A program made the translations under genes and the position numbers. 42,588 bases of DNA from Burkholderiales bacterium (GTDB taxonomy: Bacteria > Pseudomonadota > Gammaproteobacteria > Burkholderiales > SG8-39), in contig JAHDYJ010000003.1 in NCBI GenBank assembly GCA_023383795.1, positions 1 through 42,588 of the forward strand. Direction: 5' to 3'. Numbering within the stretch: the first letter of the stretch is position 1; each line of letters opens with the position of its first letter. This document shows positions 1 through 9,574 of this stretch, in pieces. The notes under the pieces were generated by a model. The model did no database searches. It had not been told where the DNA came from and saw only the letters and a list, made by a program, of their open reading frames with translations.

Positions 1-13
1 CCGCTTTGAGCGG
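1..13. other. Small perfect hairpin at window edge
   Basis: CCGCT (1-5) and AGCGG (9-13) form a perfect 5-bp stem with a TTG loop. It lies just outside the stronger hairpin at 28-46 and may belong to the same transcription-end region. What precedes it is outside the window. Confidence 0.3.
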
Positions 14-27
14 CTCACAATCTAAGG

Positions 28-46
28 CCCCCGGCTTTGCCGGGGG
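28..46. terminator. Intrinsic terminator-like hairpin
   Basis: CCCCCGGC (28-35), loop TTT, GCCGGGGG (39-46) is a perfect 8-bp GC-rich stem. It lies five bases beyond the stop codon (51-53) of the minus-strand small gene, so it probably ends that transcript. On the plus strand it is followed by the AT-rich ATATTTA, so it could also end a gene entering from the left. There is no long T run on either side. Confidence 0.55.
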
Positions 47-50
47 ATAT

Positions 51-233
51 TTACTCGAGCGGGATTGGCAGATGGTCGTCGCCGCGCGCGTCGGCCGTGC
101 GCGGCGACCGCCCCTCGGTCCAGGCCTCGCGCTCGGGGGCAAGCGCGTGCCGCACGCAATGCCATCCGCCGTAGGCGAGGAATCCCAGGCATGCCGCCGC
201 CAGCAGGACGAACAACCCGTCGATGATGATCAT
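51..233 (-). CDS. Small single-pass membrane protein, unknown function
   Basis: A 60-residue protein that I do not recognise as a named family. Residues 4-23 form one hydrophobic helix (rich in L, A, F, V, I) after a short MIIID start. The remaining approximately 37 residues are hydrophilic and charged, with several Arg, Asp and Glu, so it is probably an inner-membrane protein with a soluble tail. The start is well supported: AAGGAGG lies five bases before the ATG on the minus strand. A hairpin directly after the stop supports a monocistronic transcript. It could be a remnant or a small regulator; nothing in the sequence decides this. Confidence 0.55.
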   Translation of the reverse strand: MIIIDGLFVLLAAACLGFLAYGGWHCVRHALAPEREAWTEGRSPRTADARGDDHLPIPLE

Positions 234-635
234 GGTGCCCTCCTTCGCGCTCGTCGTCGGCTCGCGGCGATCGCTCGCCTGATGGAGGGCACTCTAGGCG
301 CCGGAGGCGACCGCCGCGTTGCCCTTCGACGCCGCCCAACTGTGGCAAATGCACAGTTCGCGCTCCTGCCCGGGGGCGGAGCCGGCATCCGCTGTGCTGC
401 CCGGCCGATAGGCCATTCGGCCTAGGGCCGCACGCGGGCGACCGTTGCGCCGCTCTCGGACTGGGGCGATGATTGGCCCCAGCAAGAAGAATCGACCGCA
501 CCCGGTGCGGCGGAGAAAGGGGAGGGCATCGGAGCGGGCGGGCACACGCCGGCCGGCCATCGCTGCCTGTCCGGGAGCGCGCCTCCCGCACTCCGCTCGA
601 TTCGTTTCCCTTCCTTCGAACGTTTGAGGATCGCG
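234..635. other. Intergenic region between divergent genes, with three small hairpins
   Basis: About 400 bases without a convincing gene lie between the minus-strand small gene and the plus-strand decarboxylase. It must hold both promoters, but I see no clear -35/-10 pair. Three perfect inverted repeats are visible: TAGGCC/GGCCTA at 409-424, CTGGGGC/GCCCCAG at 461-482 and CCGCAC/GTGCGG at 496-510. They could be operator sites or 5' UTR structures for the decarboxylase transcript; no known operator was recognised. Confidence 0.4.
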
Positions 636-2981
636 ATGTCGCATCGTAGCGCCGAGCTGCACGCCGCTCTCGATCGGTTCCGCCGGCGGAACGCGCGAGA
701 CCGGCTGAGTCTCGATCGGGCTGGCGGCGGCTCGCCCGCGGTCTGGTTCCTGGGCCCGAAGGGGGAGAACCGGAAGATCCTCGAACGATTGGTGCTGAAA
801 GCGATCGGCGAGCACATCCGGGCGCGCGAGGAATACGCGCCGAAGGACCCCGGATTCCTGTCCCCGCGGGCGCTCGACGAGGCGCGCTTCCACGACACCG
901 TAGCGTGGCTCGAGCAGCGGCTCGAGGAGGTCCTTCATTACCTGCACGGGTCGATCCCGCTCGCGAGCTACCGCAACCAGTCGCACATGTACTGGGACGT
1001 GACGCTGCCGGGCGTGATCGGCTACATCGCAGCGCTGCTCTACAACCAGAACAACGTCGCGACGGAGGCTTCACCGGTCACGACGCTGCTCGAGATGGCG
1101 GTGGGCGACGACCTGTGCGGCATGCTGGGGTTCGGGGGCACGGCCGATGCAGCCTCCGTGGCCGATACGCCGCGGCCTTGGGGCCACATCACCTGCGACG
1201 GCAGCGTCGCGAACATCGAAAGCATGTGGGCGGCGCGCAACCTGAAGTTCCTCCCGGTCGCGCTCGCCGCTGCGGTCCGCGAGACGCCGGAGATGGCCGC
1301 GGCCGCCGACGTCACCGTGCGCACACTCGACGGCCGGCGCTGCCGGCTGGTCGATCTCGACGCGTGGGGGCTCGTGAACCTTCCGGTCGACGAGGCGATC
1401 GGCCTCGCTCCGCGCATCACGAAGACCGCGGGCGTGTCCGCCGAGACGATCCAGGCAGCGCTCGCCGGGCGCTCCGTGCAGGAGCTCGGTCTGCTCGAGT
1501 TCTACCGCCGATACCTGCCGAACCAGCCGACGCCTGTGCTGATGGCGCCCGCGACCGCGCATTACTCGTGGCCGAAGGGCGCCGCGCTGCTCGGACTCGG
1601 CCGCGACGCGCTGCGGCCGATCCACGTCGACCTCGACGGACGAATGGACACGGTGGCGCTGCGCCGTGCGCTCGAGCGCTGCCTCTTCGAGAAGCGGCCG
1701 GTGCTGCAGGTGGTCGCGGTGATCGGGACCACCGAGGAGAGCGCGGTCGATCCGCTGGCGGAGATCGCCGACATCCGCGACGAGTACCGCGAGCGCGGAC
1801 TCGAGTTCGCGCTGCATGCCGACGCCGCCTGGGGCGGCTACTTCGCCGCGACGCTGCGCGAGCCGCGGGTCTTCGAGGTCCTGCGGGAGCAGGGGCTCGA
1901 GGGCTCCGACGAGGAGGCGCGCATCCTCTCGCGCGTGCTCGGCGTCGACTGTCCGGACCCGGTCGAAGATGCCGGCCTCGGGAAGGTGTTCGACACCTCG
2001 GAGTGCGACATCATGGCACCGGGCGTCCGGCTGAGCGACTACGTCGTCGCCCAGTTCCAGGCGCTTGCGCGCTGCGAGACGGTCACCGTCGACCCGCACA
2101 AGTCGGGCTTCATCCCGTACCCGGCCGGGGCGCTCTGCTATCGCAACGGCGCGATGCGCGAGGTGGTCGCCTTCACGGCGCCGGTGGTCTATCACGGCGG
2201 CATCGACCCCACCGTGGGCGTATACGGCATCGAGGGATCGAAGCCGGGCGCGGCCGCGGCCGCCGTCTACCTCTCCCACAGCGTGATCCCCACCGACCAG
2301 GCGGGCTACGGCAAGCTGCTCGGCAGGTGCGTCTTCTCCAGCAAGCGTTTCTACGCCGCGCTCGTCAGCATGTGCGGGCCGTCGGATCCGGTCACGGTGA
2401 CGCCGTTCCAGCGGCTGCCGGCCGAGAAGGCGGGCGCCTCGGAAGTCCAGATCGCGGAGCAGATCGATGTCATCCGCAGGCAGCTCGTCCCGGTGGGCAA
2501 CCAGGCTCTCCTGCGCAAGCTCGCGGAGGACCCCGAGCTGCTCGATCTCTTCCTGCAGATGGGCGCCGACCTGTGCATCGTCGCCTATGCGTTCAACTTC
2601 CGCACCGGCGCCGGGCTGAACCGCGATCTCGCGCTGATGAACGGGCTGAACGACCGCATCTTCAAGCGGCTGAGCATCCGCGAGTTCACCGGCGGCCGGG
2701 TGCCGGCGGCACCGATGTTCGTGACGGCCTCGGCCTTCGACCCGAACGTCTACGGCGAGCGCTTCGTCGGGCGATTCGCCGCGCGGGCAGGGGTGGAGGC
2801 GCCGCCGGGACAGCCGTTCAAGTTCCTGATCTCGACGCAGCAGAATCCCTGGCTCACGTCGACCGCCGAAGGCAACTTCACCGACGAGGTGATCAAGGCG
2901 CTGAAGGGCGCGGCGGTCGACGCGGCCGCCGACCTGATCCGCGCCCACGGTTTGCTGCCGCCCGCGGCCGCGGGAGCATGA
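636..2981 (+). CDS. PLP-dependent group II decarboxylase, long form
   Basis: A 781-residue pyridoxal-phosphate enzyme of the group II (fold type I) amino-acid decarboxylase family, expected to remove the alpha-carboxyl group of an amino acid to give an amine in the cytoplasm. The PLP signature is clear: HADAAWGG at about 394-401 (Asp396 should contact the pyridine nitrogen) and VDPHKSGF with the Schiff-base Lys489. It is much longer than glutamate or aromatic decarboxylases (about 470-620 residues), with extra sequence at both ends. The substrate cannot be read from the sequence. The ATG at 636 is preferred to the upstream in-frame TTG at 624, because GAGG at 626-629 is correctly spaced for the ATG. 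The next gene follows after 31 bases, so the two are probably co-transcribed. Confidence 0.85.
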   Translation: MSHRSAELHAALDRFRRRNARDRLSLDRAGGGSPAVWFLGPKGENRKILERLVLKAIGEHIRAREEYAPKDPGFLSPRALDEARFHDTVAWLEQRLEEVLHYLHGSIPLASYRNQSHMYWDVTLPGVIGYIAALLYNQNNVATEASPVTTLLEMAVGDDLCGMLGFGGTADAASVADTPRPWGHITCDGSVANIESMWAARNLKFLPVALAAAVRETPEMAAAADVTVRTLDGRRCRLVDLDAWGLVNLPVDEAIGLAPRITKTAGVSAETIQAALAGRSVQELGLLEFYRRYLPNQPTPVLMAPATAHYSWPKGAALLGLGRDALRPIHVDLDGRMDTVALRRALERCLFEKRPVLQVVAVIGTTEESAVDPLAEIADIRDEYRERGLEFALHADAAWGGYFAATLREPRVFEVLREQGLEGSDEEARILSRVLGVDCPDPVEDAGLGKVFDTSECDIMAPGVRLSDYVVAQFQALARCETVTVDPHKSGFIPYPAGALCYRNGAMREVVAFTAPVVYHGGIDPTVGVYGIEGSKPGAAAAAVYLSHSVIPTDQAGYGKLLGRCVFSSKRFYAALVSMCGPSDPVTVTPFQRLPAEKAGASEVQIAEQIDVIRRQLVPVGNQALLRKLAEDPELLDLFLQMGADLCIVAYAFNFRTGAGLNRDLALMNGLNDRIFKRLSIREFTGGRVPAAPMFVTASAFDPNVYGERFVGRFAARAGVEAPPGQPFKFLISTQQNPWLTSTAEGNFTDEVIKALKGAAVDAAADLIRAHGLLPPAAAGA

Positions 2982-3012
2982 GGCCGCGGCGAGCGAGCGA
3001 GAGGACCGAGCG

Positions 3013-3915
3013 ATGCACGACCACACGCGCGAACACATGGACGAGCACGAGTCCCCCTACGAGGTGAGCAACATGCCGCACCAGCATGCGCTGACGCTCG
3101 TCGGGCGGGACACCGTCTTCGGCGTCCACATGACGCAGTACCACTGCGAGGAGCACAAGTACCAGCTCGTCCTGAAGCTGGAGCTCCCGCCCGAGGCGCT
3201 CTCTGCGTACCGGGAGCAGCGCGAGGCTTTCCCCCTTGACTACTTCTGCCTGTGCAACGACGAGCGCGACCTGATGACGATTCCGGATCTGGCATCGGGG
3301 AAGCGCGCGAGCTTCCGGGCGAACATCTTCCAGGGCCTGCCGCCGTTCGGTCCGGAGGACGAGCAGGACCCGCACTTCTTTCCCTGGGCGCTCACGCGCG
3401 TCGAGCCGATCGCCGGCGGGTTCGAGGCGCGGATCGCGCGGGTCGTCTTCCACCGCGCCTTCGCCCATCACTACGAGCTGCCGGAGTTCGCCACTTACCT
3501 CCTGTTCGGCGAGGGCGGCGAGGCGCACATGAACAACGTCCAGACCGCCCGGCTCGCGAGCGGCCCGTTCGAGGCGGCGGCGTTCGGCCCCGACTACGAT
3601 CACGCGATGAGCCTGGAGGCGGCGCCGAAGTGGCTCCACCCCACGCTGCTGGAAGCCGGGATCATCGTGACCACGCCGTCGGTGCGCCTGCGCGACCCGC
3701 AGACCCGCCTGCCGACGATCCCCTGCAAGCAGCCCTTCCCGAAGGGCGGCACGCTGGACGTGCTCTACCGCGGCATCGGCCCGGCGCGGCAGGTCACGGC
3801 GGGCGCGTCGTATCTCTTCGGGACCGCCGTGTGCAACAGCCCGTCGCTGATTCCGTGCTCGAATCCGAAGGAGGTGCTGCAGATCAGCGCGACGCCGCAG
3901 CGCTACCTGAAGTGA
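3013..3915 (+). CDS. Unrecognised His-rich protein, partner of the decarboxylase
   Basis: A 300-residue protein that I cannot assign to a family. There is no signal peptide or membrane segment, so it is probably cytoplasmic. The N-terminus is dense in His and acidic residues (His 2, 4, 8, 12 within the first dozen), and further His, Cys and acidic clusters occur (for example QYHCEEHKY at about 42-50 and FHRAFAHHYELPEF at about 151-164), which could bind metal. It starts 31 bases after the decarboxylase stop with a loosely spaced GAGG, so it is likely in the same operon and may act on the same substrate or amine product. This link is inference from position only. Codon use and GC match its neighbours. 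The convergent peptidase gene ends 35 bases downstream. Confidence 0.75.
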   Translation: MHDHTREHMDEHESPYEVSNMPHQHALTLVGRDTVFGVHMTQYHCEEHKYQLVLKLELPPEALSAYREQREAFPLDYFCLCNDERDLMTIPDLASGKRASFRANIFQGLPPFGPEDEQDPHFFPWALTRVEPIAGGFEARIARVVFHRAFAHHYELPEFATYLLFGEGGEAHMNNVQTARLASGPFEAAAFGPDYDHAMSLEAAPKWLHPTLLEAGIIVTTPSVRLRDPQTRLPTIPCKQPFPKGGTLDVLYRGIGPARQVTAGASYLFGTAVCNSPSLIPCSNPKEVLQISATPQRYLK

Positions 3916-3950
3916 CAGGCCCCGGCGGGCGGCCGGCGCGCGGCGGCGGC

Positions 3951-6008
3951 TCAGGCTCCCGCCGGCGGCCAGTTGTGGATCACCGGCCGCGCGAGCCGGC
4001 CGGCGGGGAAGAAGCCCATGATCTCGCCGTAGAACGCGAGCTCCTCCTCGAGCGACCGGACGATGTTCGCCTTGATCCGGAAGCCGTGGCTCTCGCCCGG
4101 ATAGAACTCGTAGGCGACCGGCAGCTTGCGCGCCATCAGGTCGTCGATCAGGACCTGTGCCTGCTTCGGCGGCACGACCGGGTCGTCGAGCCCCTGGAAG
4201 AGGGCGAGCGGACAGCCGATCCGGCTCGCGTGATGGAGCGGCGAGCGTGCCTTGAACTCCTTCTGCGCCAGCGGATACGGGCCGACGAGCAGCTCCGCGT
4301 AGCGCGCCTCGAGCTTGTCGGTCTCGCGGGCGATCATCTCGAGGTCCGAGATCCCGTAGTAGCTTGCCGCGCTGGTCAGGAGGTCGGTGAACGTCGCCAG
4401 CGCGAGCGTGGTGTAGCCGCCCGAGCTGCCGCCGCGCGAAGCGACGCGATACCGATCGACGTCGCCGCGCTCGATCAGGGTCTTCGCGGCCTGCACGCAG
4501 TCCTCGACGTCGACGATTCCCCAGCTGCCGTACATGCGCTGCCGGAACGCGCGCCCGAACCCGGTGCTGCCGCGGTAGTTCACGTCGACCACGGCGAAGC
4601 CGCGGCTCGTGAAGAACTGGATGCTGAGGCTGACCGAGGCGCCTGCCGCGGCCGTCGGACCGCCGTGAACGAAGATCAGCAGCGGCGGCTTCGCGCCCTC
4701 CGGCCCGCGTGCCGCGGGGTTGTTCGGGGCGTAATAGAACGCGTACGCGCGCTCCGCACGCTCCCGGCCGGTGGCGAACGCGATCGCCTCGGGCGCCGCG
4801 AAGCACGCCAGCGCCTCGGGCGAGAGATTCGGGTTCGCGCTCCGCAGCTCCTCGCAGGTCCGGGTCGCGAGATCGTAGCGGACGATCGCCGGCGGCCGCG
4901 TGAACGATGCGCCGACGAAGGCGGCGAACCCGTTGCCGACGTGCAGGTGGGCGATCTCCGAGAAGGGCGTATCGATCTCGATGATCCGACCGGTGTCGAC
5001 GGCCACCCGCGCGAGGGTCCAGCGCCCGCCCTCGGTGTAGCAGCACAGGAGCTCGTTCCGCGAGACGAAGCCGTAGGAGGAGCCGCCGAGCCGCCACGGC
5101 GGCGCGGCGAACTCGGCCGCCTTGCGGGTGACGGGCTCGATCACGTCGCCGGCGAGGCGATGGATGTTCCACCAGCGATCGCCGTTCGCCGCGAAGCGGT
5201 CCGACACGAAGAAGAGGGTGCCGTCCGGCGCCCACTTCGGGTCGACGATGGACTCGCCGGAGAACCGCAGCGCCTCCTGCAGGACGGGGTTGAGCGCTGG
5301 GTCGATGCCATCGGCGGGTGCTCCCGCGATCTGGCGGACCACGGCCGGACGCCCGGCTGCATCGAGCTCGGCGACGTACAGTGCGGTGCCGTCCCAGGGC
5401 ATCGACGGGTAGTCCCACGAGATCCAGCAGAGCCGGCGCCCGTCGGGACTCAGGCGCGGCGACGCGTAGAAGTCCGTGCCCTCGGCGATCGTGAGCGGCA
5501 GCTTGCGGCCCTCGAGGTCGAGCGCGACGATGGTCTGGACCGGCTGGCCGTGCCGCTCGGCGCCGGAGTCCTCCATGACGCAGTAGAGGAGACCTCGCCT
5601 CGCGTCGATCGCGCAGTCGGCGTAGCGGGCGTTGCGGGGCGAGGTCAGCGGCACGGGAAGCAGTCCCGGCGCCTGGCGGTAGAGCCGCTGGTCTTTCGTG
5701 TCGGGGTGATCCGCGGCCGCGAAGTTGACGAAGCAGGTGAGCCGCTCGCGCACTGCCATCGAGCCGCCGCCGTAGGAATTGACGAGCGTTCGCGCGCTGT
5801 AGCCCGGCGGCGTCACCTCCTCGACCCGGCTCGCGGGCGACCAGCGCATCACGACGTAGCGGCCCTTCTCGTCGGGGCGGACCTCCACCCAGCAGATGTC
5901 GGCGCCGTCGATCGCGATCTGCTCGAAGGAGCGCGCCCCCGCCGCCAGGGCGTCGGCGGTGATCGGCGATGGCCACTCGCCGTAAGGCAAGGTGACGGAT
6001 CCGGGCAT
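3951..6008 (-). CDS. Prolyl oligopeptidase family S9 serine peptidase
   Basis: A 685-residue S9-family peptidase. Residues 1 to about 430 look like a beta-propeller (repeated SPDGRR and APDGTLFF-type blades) and about 430-685 are an alpha/beta-hydrolase domain. The catalytic triad is visible: Ser528 in GGSSGG, Asp609 in GLDDPVV and His641 in GESHGF. The oxyanion region HGGP is also present. Family members cut short peptides, often acyl-aminoacyl or dipeptidyl substrates. There is no obvious signal peptide, so it is probably cytoplasmic. No strong ribosome-binding site precedes the ATG at 6008, so the start is less certain. The VOC protein gene lies 61 bases upstream on the same strand, a possible two-gene operon. 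Confidence 0.9.
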   Translation of the reverse strand: MPGSVTLPYGEWPSPITADALAAGARSFEQIAIDGADICWVEVRPDEKGRYVVMRWSPASRVEEVTPPGYSARTLVNSYGGGSMAVRERLTCFVNFAAADHPDTKDQRLYRQAPGLLPVPLTSPRNARYADCAIDARRGLLYCVMEDSGAERHGQPVQTIVALDLEGRKLPLTIAEGTDFYASPRLSPDGRRLCWISWDYPSMPWDGTALYVAELDAAGRPAVVRQIAGAPADGIDPALNPVLQEALRFSGESIVDPKWAPDGTLFFVSDRFAANGDRWWNIHRLAGDVIEPVTRKAAEFAAPPWRLGGSSYGFVSRNELLCCYTEGGRWTLARVAVDTGRIIEIDTPFSEIAHLHVGNGFAAFVGASFTRPPAIVRYDLATRTCEELRSANPNLSPEALACFAAPEAIAFATGRERAERAYAFYYAPNNPAARGPEGAKPPLLIFVHGGPTAAAGASVSLSIQFFTSRGFAVVDVNYRGSTGFGRAFRQRMYGSWGIVDVEDCVQAAKTLIERGDVDRYRVASRGGSSGGYTTLALATFTDLLTSAASYYGISDLEMIARETDKLEARYAELLVGPYPLAQKEFKARSPLHHASRIGCPLALFQGLDDPVVPPKQAQVLIDDLMARKLPVAYEFYPGESHGFRIKANIVRSLEEELAFYGEIMGFFPAGRLARPVIHNWPPAGA

Positions 6009-6069
6009 CGAGCGGGGGTGGTTGCTCGGCGGAGGCGCGGCGTTGCTCCGGTCGATCGAGCCCGCCGGG

Positions 6070-6459
6070 TCAGTGCGCCCCTTCGTGCACGCAGAGGATG
6101 TTGCCCTCGCTGTCCTTGAACCACGCCGCCTTGTCCGAGCCGAGGACGCACACGTGCTCGACGGTCTTCAGACCGGGAAAGTCGTAGTCCTCGAAGATCA
6201 CCCCCTTCGCCTTCAGCGCGTCGATCACGCGCTCGATGCCGCGGACCTCGAAGCTGAGCGCCGTGTGCTCGGCCCTGGTGCCCTCGGGCTTGGGGATCAG
6301 GGCGATGTGGGCCTCGCCGCCGCAGGCGAAGAGGAAGTTGCCGTCGGCGGCGAACCCCTTGGGCTCGAGTCCGAGCCGGTCCTGGTAGAAGGCGCGGGCA
6401 CGGTCCATGTCCTTGACCGGAAGGATGGTCGTCACCGCGGCCTTGGTGAGCATGCTCAT
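6070..6459 (-). CDS. VOC superfamily (glyoxalase/dioxygenase-like) protein
   Basis: A 129-residue protein with the paired beta-alpha-beta-beta-beta layout of the vicinal oxygen chelate fold. It opens with an ILPVKDMDRARAFYQDRLGL-type first module and ends with the typical AWFKDSEGNIL module. Members include glyoxalase I, extradiol dioxygenases and antibiotic-binding proteins; the substrate here cannot be stated. His51 (EAHIAL), His66 (EHTALSF), Glu71 and Glu119 or His125 are candidate metal ligands. The start is supported by GGAAGGAG seven bases before the ATG. It is followed by the peptidase gene after 61 bases. Confidence 0.85.
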   Translation of the reverse strand: MSMLTKAAVTTILPVKDMDRARAFYQDRLGLEPKGFAADGNFLFACGGEAHIALIPKPEGTRAEHTALSFEVRGIERVIDALKAKGVIFEDYDFPGLKTVEHVCVLGSDKAAWFKDSEGNILCVHEGAH

Positions 6460-6540
6460 GCGGGTCTCCTTCCCGTGCCTGGCGATCGAACGGCGCCAGC
6501 CGCCGCAGTGCGAGTGCGCTGCCGCAGAGGGGCCGTGGCG

Positions 6541-6546
6541 ATTGTA
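6541..6546 (-). promoter_or_regulatory. Candidate -10 box for the VOC-peptidase transcript
   Basis: Reading the minus strand, TACAAT (complement of 6541-6546) lies about 80 bases upstream of the VOC gene start, in an otherwise GC-rich spacer. No convincing -35 box is found 16-18 bases further upstream, so this is a weak call. Confidence 0.25.
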
Positions 6547-6616
6547 TCGGCAACACGTGTCGGCCGCGATCCTCGACCGGGGACGCGCCCCGGGCAGACG
6601 GGGAGGGCGAACGCCG

Positions 6617-6625
6617 TGTTAGCAT
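6617..6625 (+). promoter_or_regulatory. Candidate extended -10 for the oxygenase gene
   Basis: TGTTAGCAT fits an extended -10 (TG, one base, then TAGCAT), 73 bases before the oxygenase ATG. The same hexamer with the same TG extension occurs upstream of rpsB. No clear -35 is present. Confidence 0.3.
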
Positions 6626-6698
6626 CCGCACGCCGCGCCGGGTGGCGTGAGCCGTCGGCCGCAAGGCCACCGTTCCAGGCCTGCCACGATCCACGCAC

Positions 6699-7357
6699 AT
6701 GACGTCCGCCGCACGCGACGACGCGACGAGCTACGTCTACATGTTTCCGAGCCGCGTCGCCTTCGACGGGCGTGGCGGCCTGTCCCTGCAGTGGCCGGCG
6801 GACAAGGGACCGTTCGCGGTTGCTCCCGCGCCGGCGCCGAACGGTGCGCTGGCGACGGTTCAGGCGAAGCCGGACGCGCTGACGGCCGAGGAATGCGACC
6901 GCGTCATCGCGCTCGGCGAGGCGGCCCACGCCGAGGCCGGCCGGGTCGAGGACGGCCCGAGCCGCTACCGGGTGAGCCGGATCGCCTGGCTCGCGCCGAG
7001 CCCCGATACCGAATGGCTCTTCCACCGGCTCGCGGTGCTGTTCGCCGAGGCGAACCGGCACTACGGTCTCGAGCTCGTCGGCTTCGTCGACGCCCTGCAA
7101 TACACCGTGTACGGCGCGGGCCAGCACTTCGACTGGCACCTCGATCTCGGTCCGGGCTCGACGAGTGCGCGCAAGCTCTCGATGTCGATCCAGCTCTCGC
7201 ACCCGGACGACTACGCGGGCGGCGGTCTCGAGTTCGTCAGCGTGCCGCTGCGCGCGGAGGCGTCGCGGCGCGGCACCGCCATCATCTTCCCGTCCTTCCT
7301 CGCGCATCGCGTGACCGCGGTGACCCGCGGCATCCGGCGATCGCTGGTGGGGTGGGC

Positions 7358-7379
<22 letters not shown>
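6699..7379 (+). CDS. 2-oxoglutarate/Fe(II)-dependent dioxygenase (PKHD-like)
   Basis: A 226-residue member of the 2OG-Fe(II) oxygenase superfamily, resembling prolyl-4-hydroxylase or PKHD-type enzymes. The iron triad is visible: His147 and Asp149 in FDWHLDLG and His203 in FLAHRV. Arg213 or Arg214, about ten residues later in GIRRSLVGW, should bind the 2-oxoglutarate carboxylate. The substrate (protein residue or small molecule) is unknown. No good Shine-Dalgarno precedes the ATG at 6699; another in-frame ATG lies at 6741, so the start is uncertain. Its 3' end overlaps the convergent prmB reading frame by 22 bases. Confidence 0.85.
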
Positions 7380-9489
<2,110 letters not shown>

Positions 9490-9515
9490 TTATCGCCGGA
9501 CGGCGCGCCGCGCGC

Positions 9516-9524
9516 AGTCTATCA
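9516..9524 (-). promoter_or_regulatory. Candidate extended -10 upstream of dapE
   Basis: On the minus strand TGATAGACT (an extended -10: TG, one base, TAGACT) lies 45 bases before the dapE ATG in the 103-base gap after pilU. It could give dapE-prmB an internal promoter. No good -35 is seen. Confidence 0.3.
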
Positions 9525-9574
9525 GGCCCCGCGGGACCCGGGCCACGCCGGCGATGCGCCCGGCCGCGGGCGCG

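Noticed and set aside
234..635. Coding potential in the first intergenic gap
   Set aside because: Frames here are short or are extensions of antisense to the decarboxylase, with no ribosome-binding site or family match.
2893..5976. A 1027-residue minus-strand frame across the peptidase and the His-rich gene
   Set aside because: It is a frame shadow, rich in Arg and Pro with no domain. The peptidase in another frame carries an intact catalytic triad.
3252..6119. A 955-residue plus-strand frame opposite the peptidase
   Set aside because: Composition is that of a GC-rich antisense frame and it conflicts with two well-supported genes.
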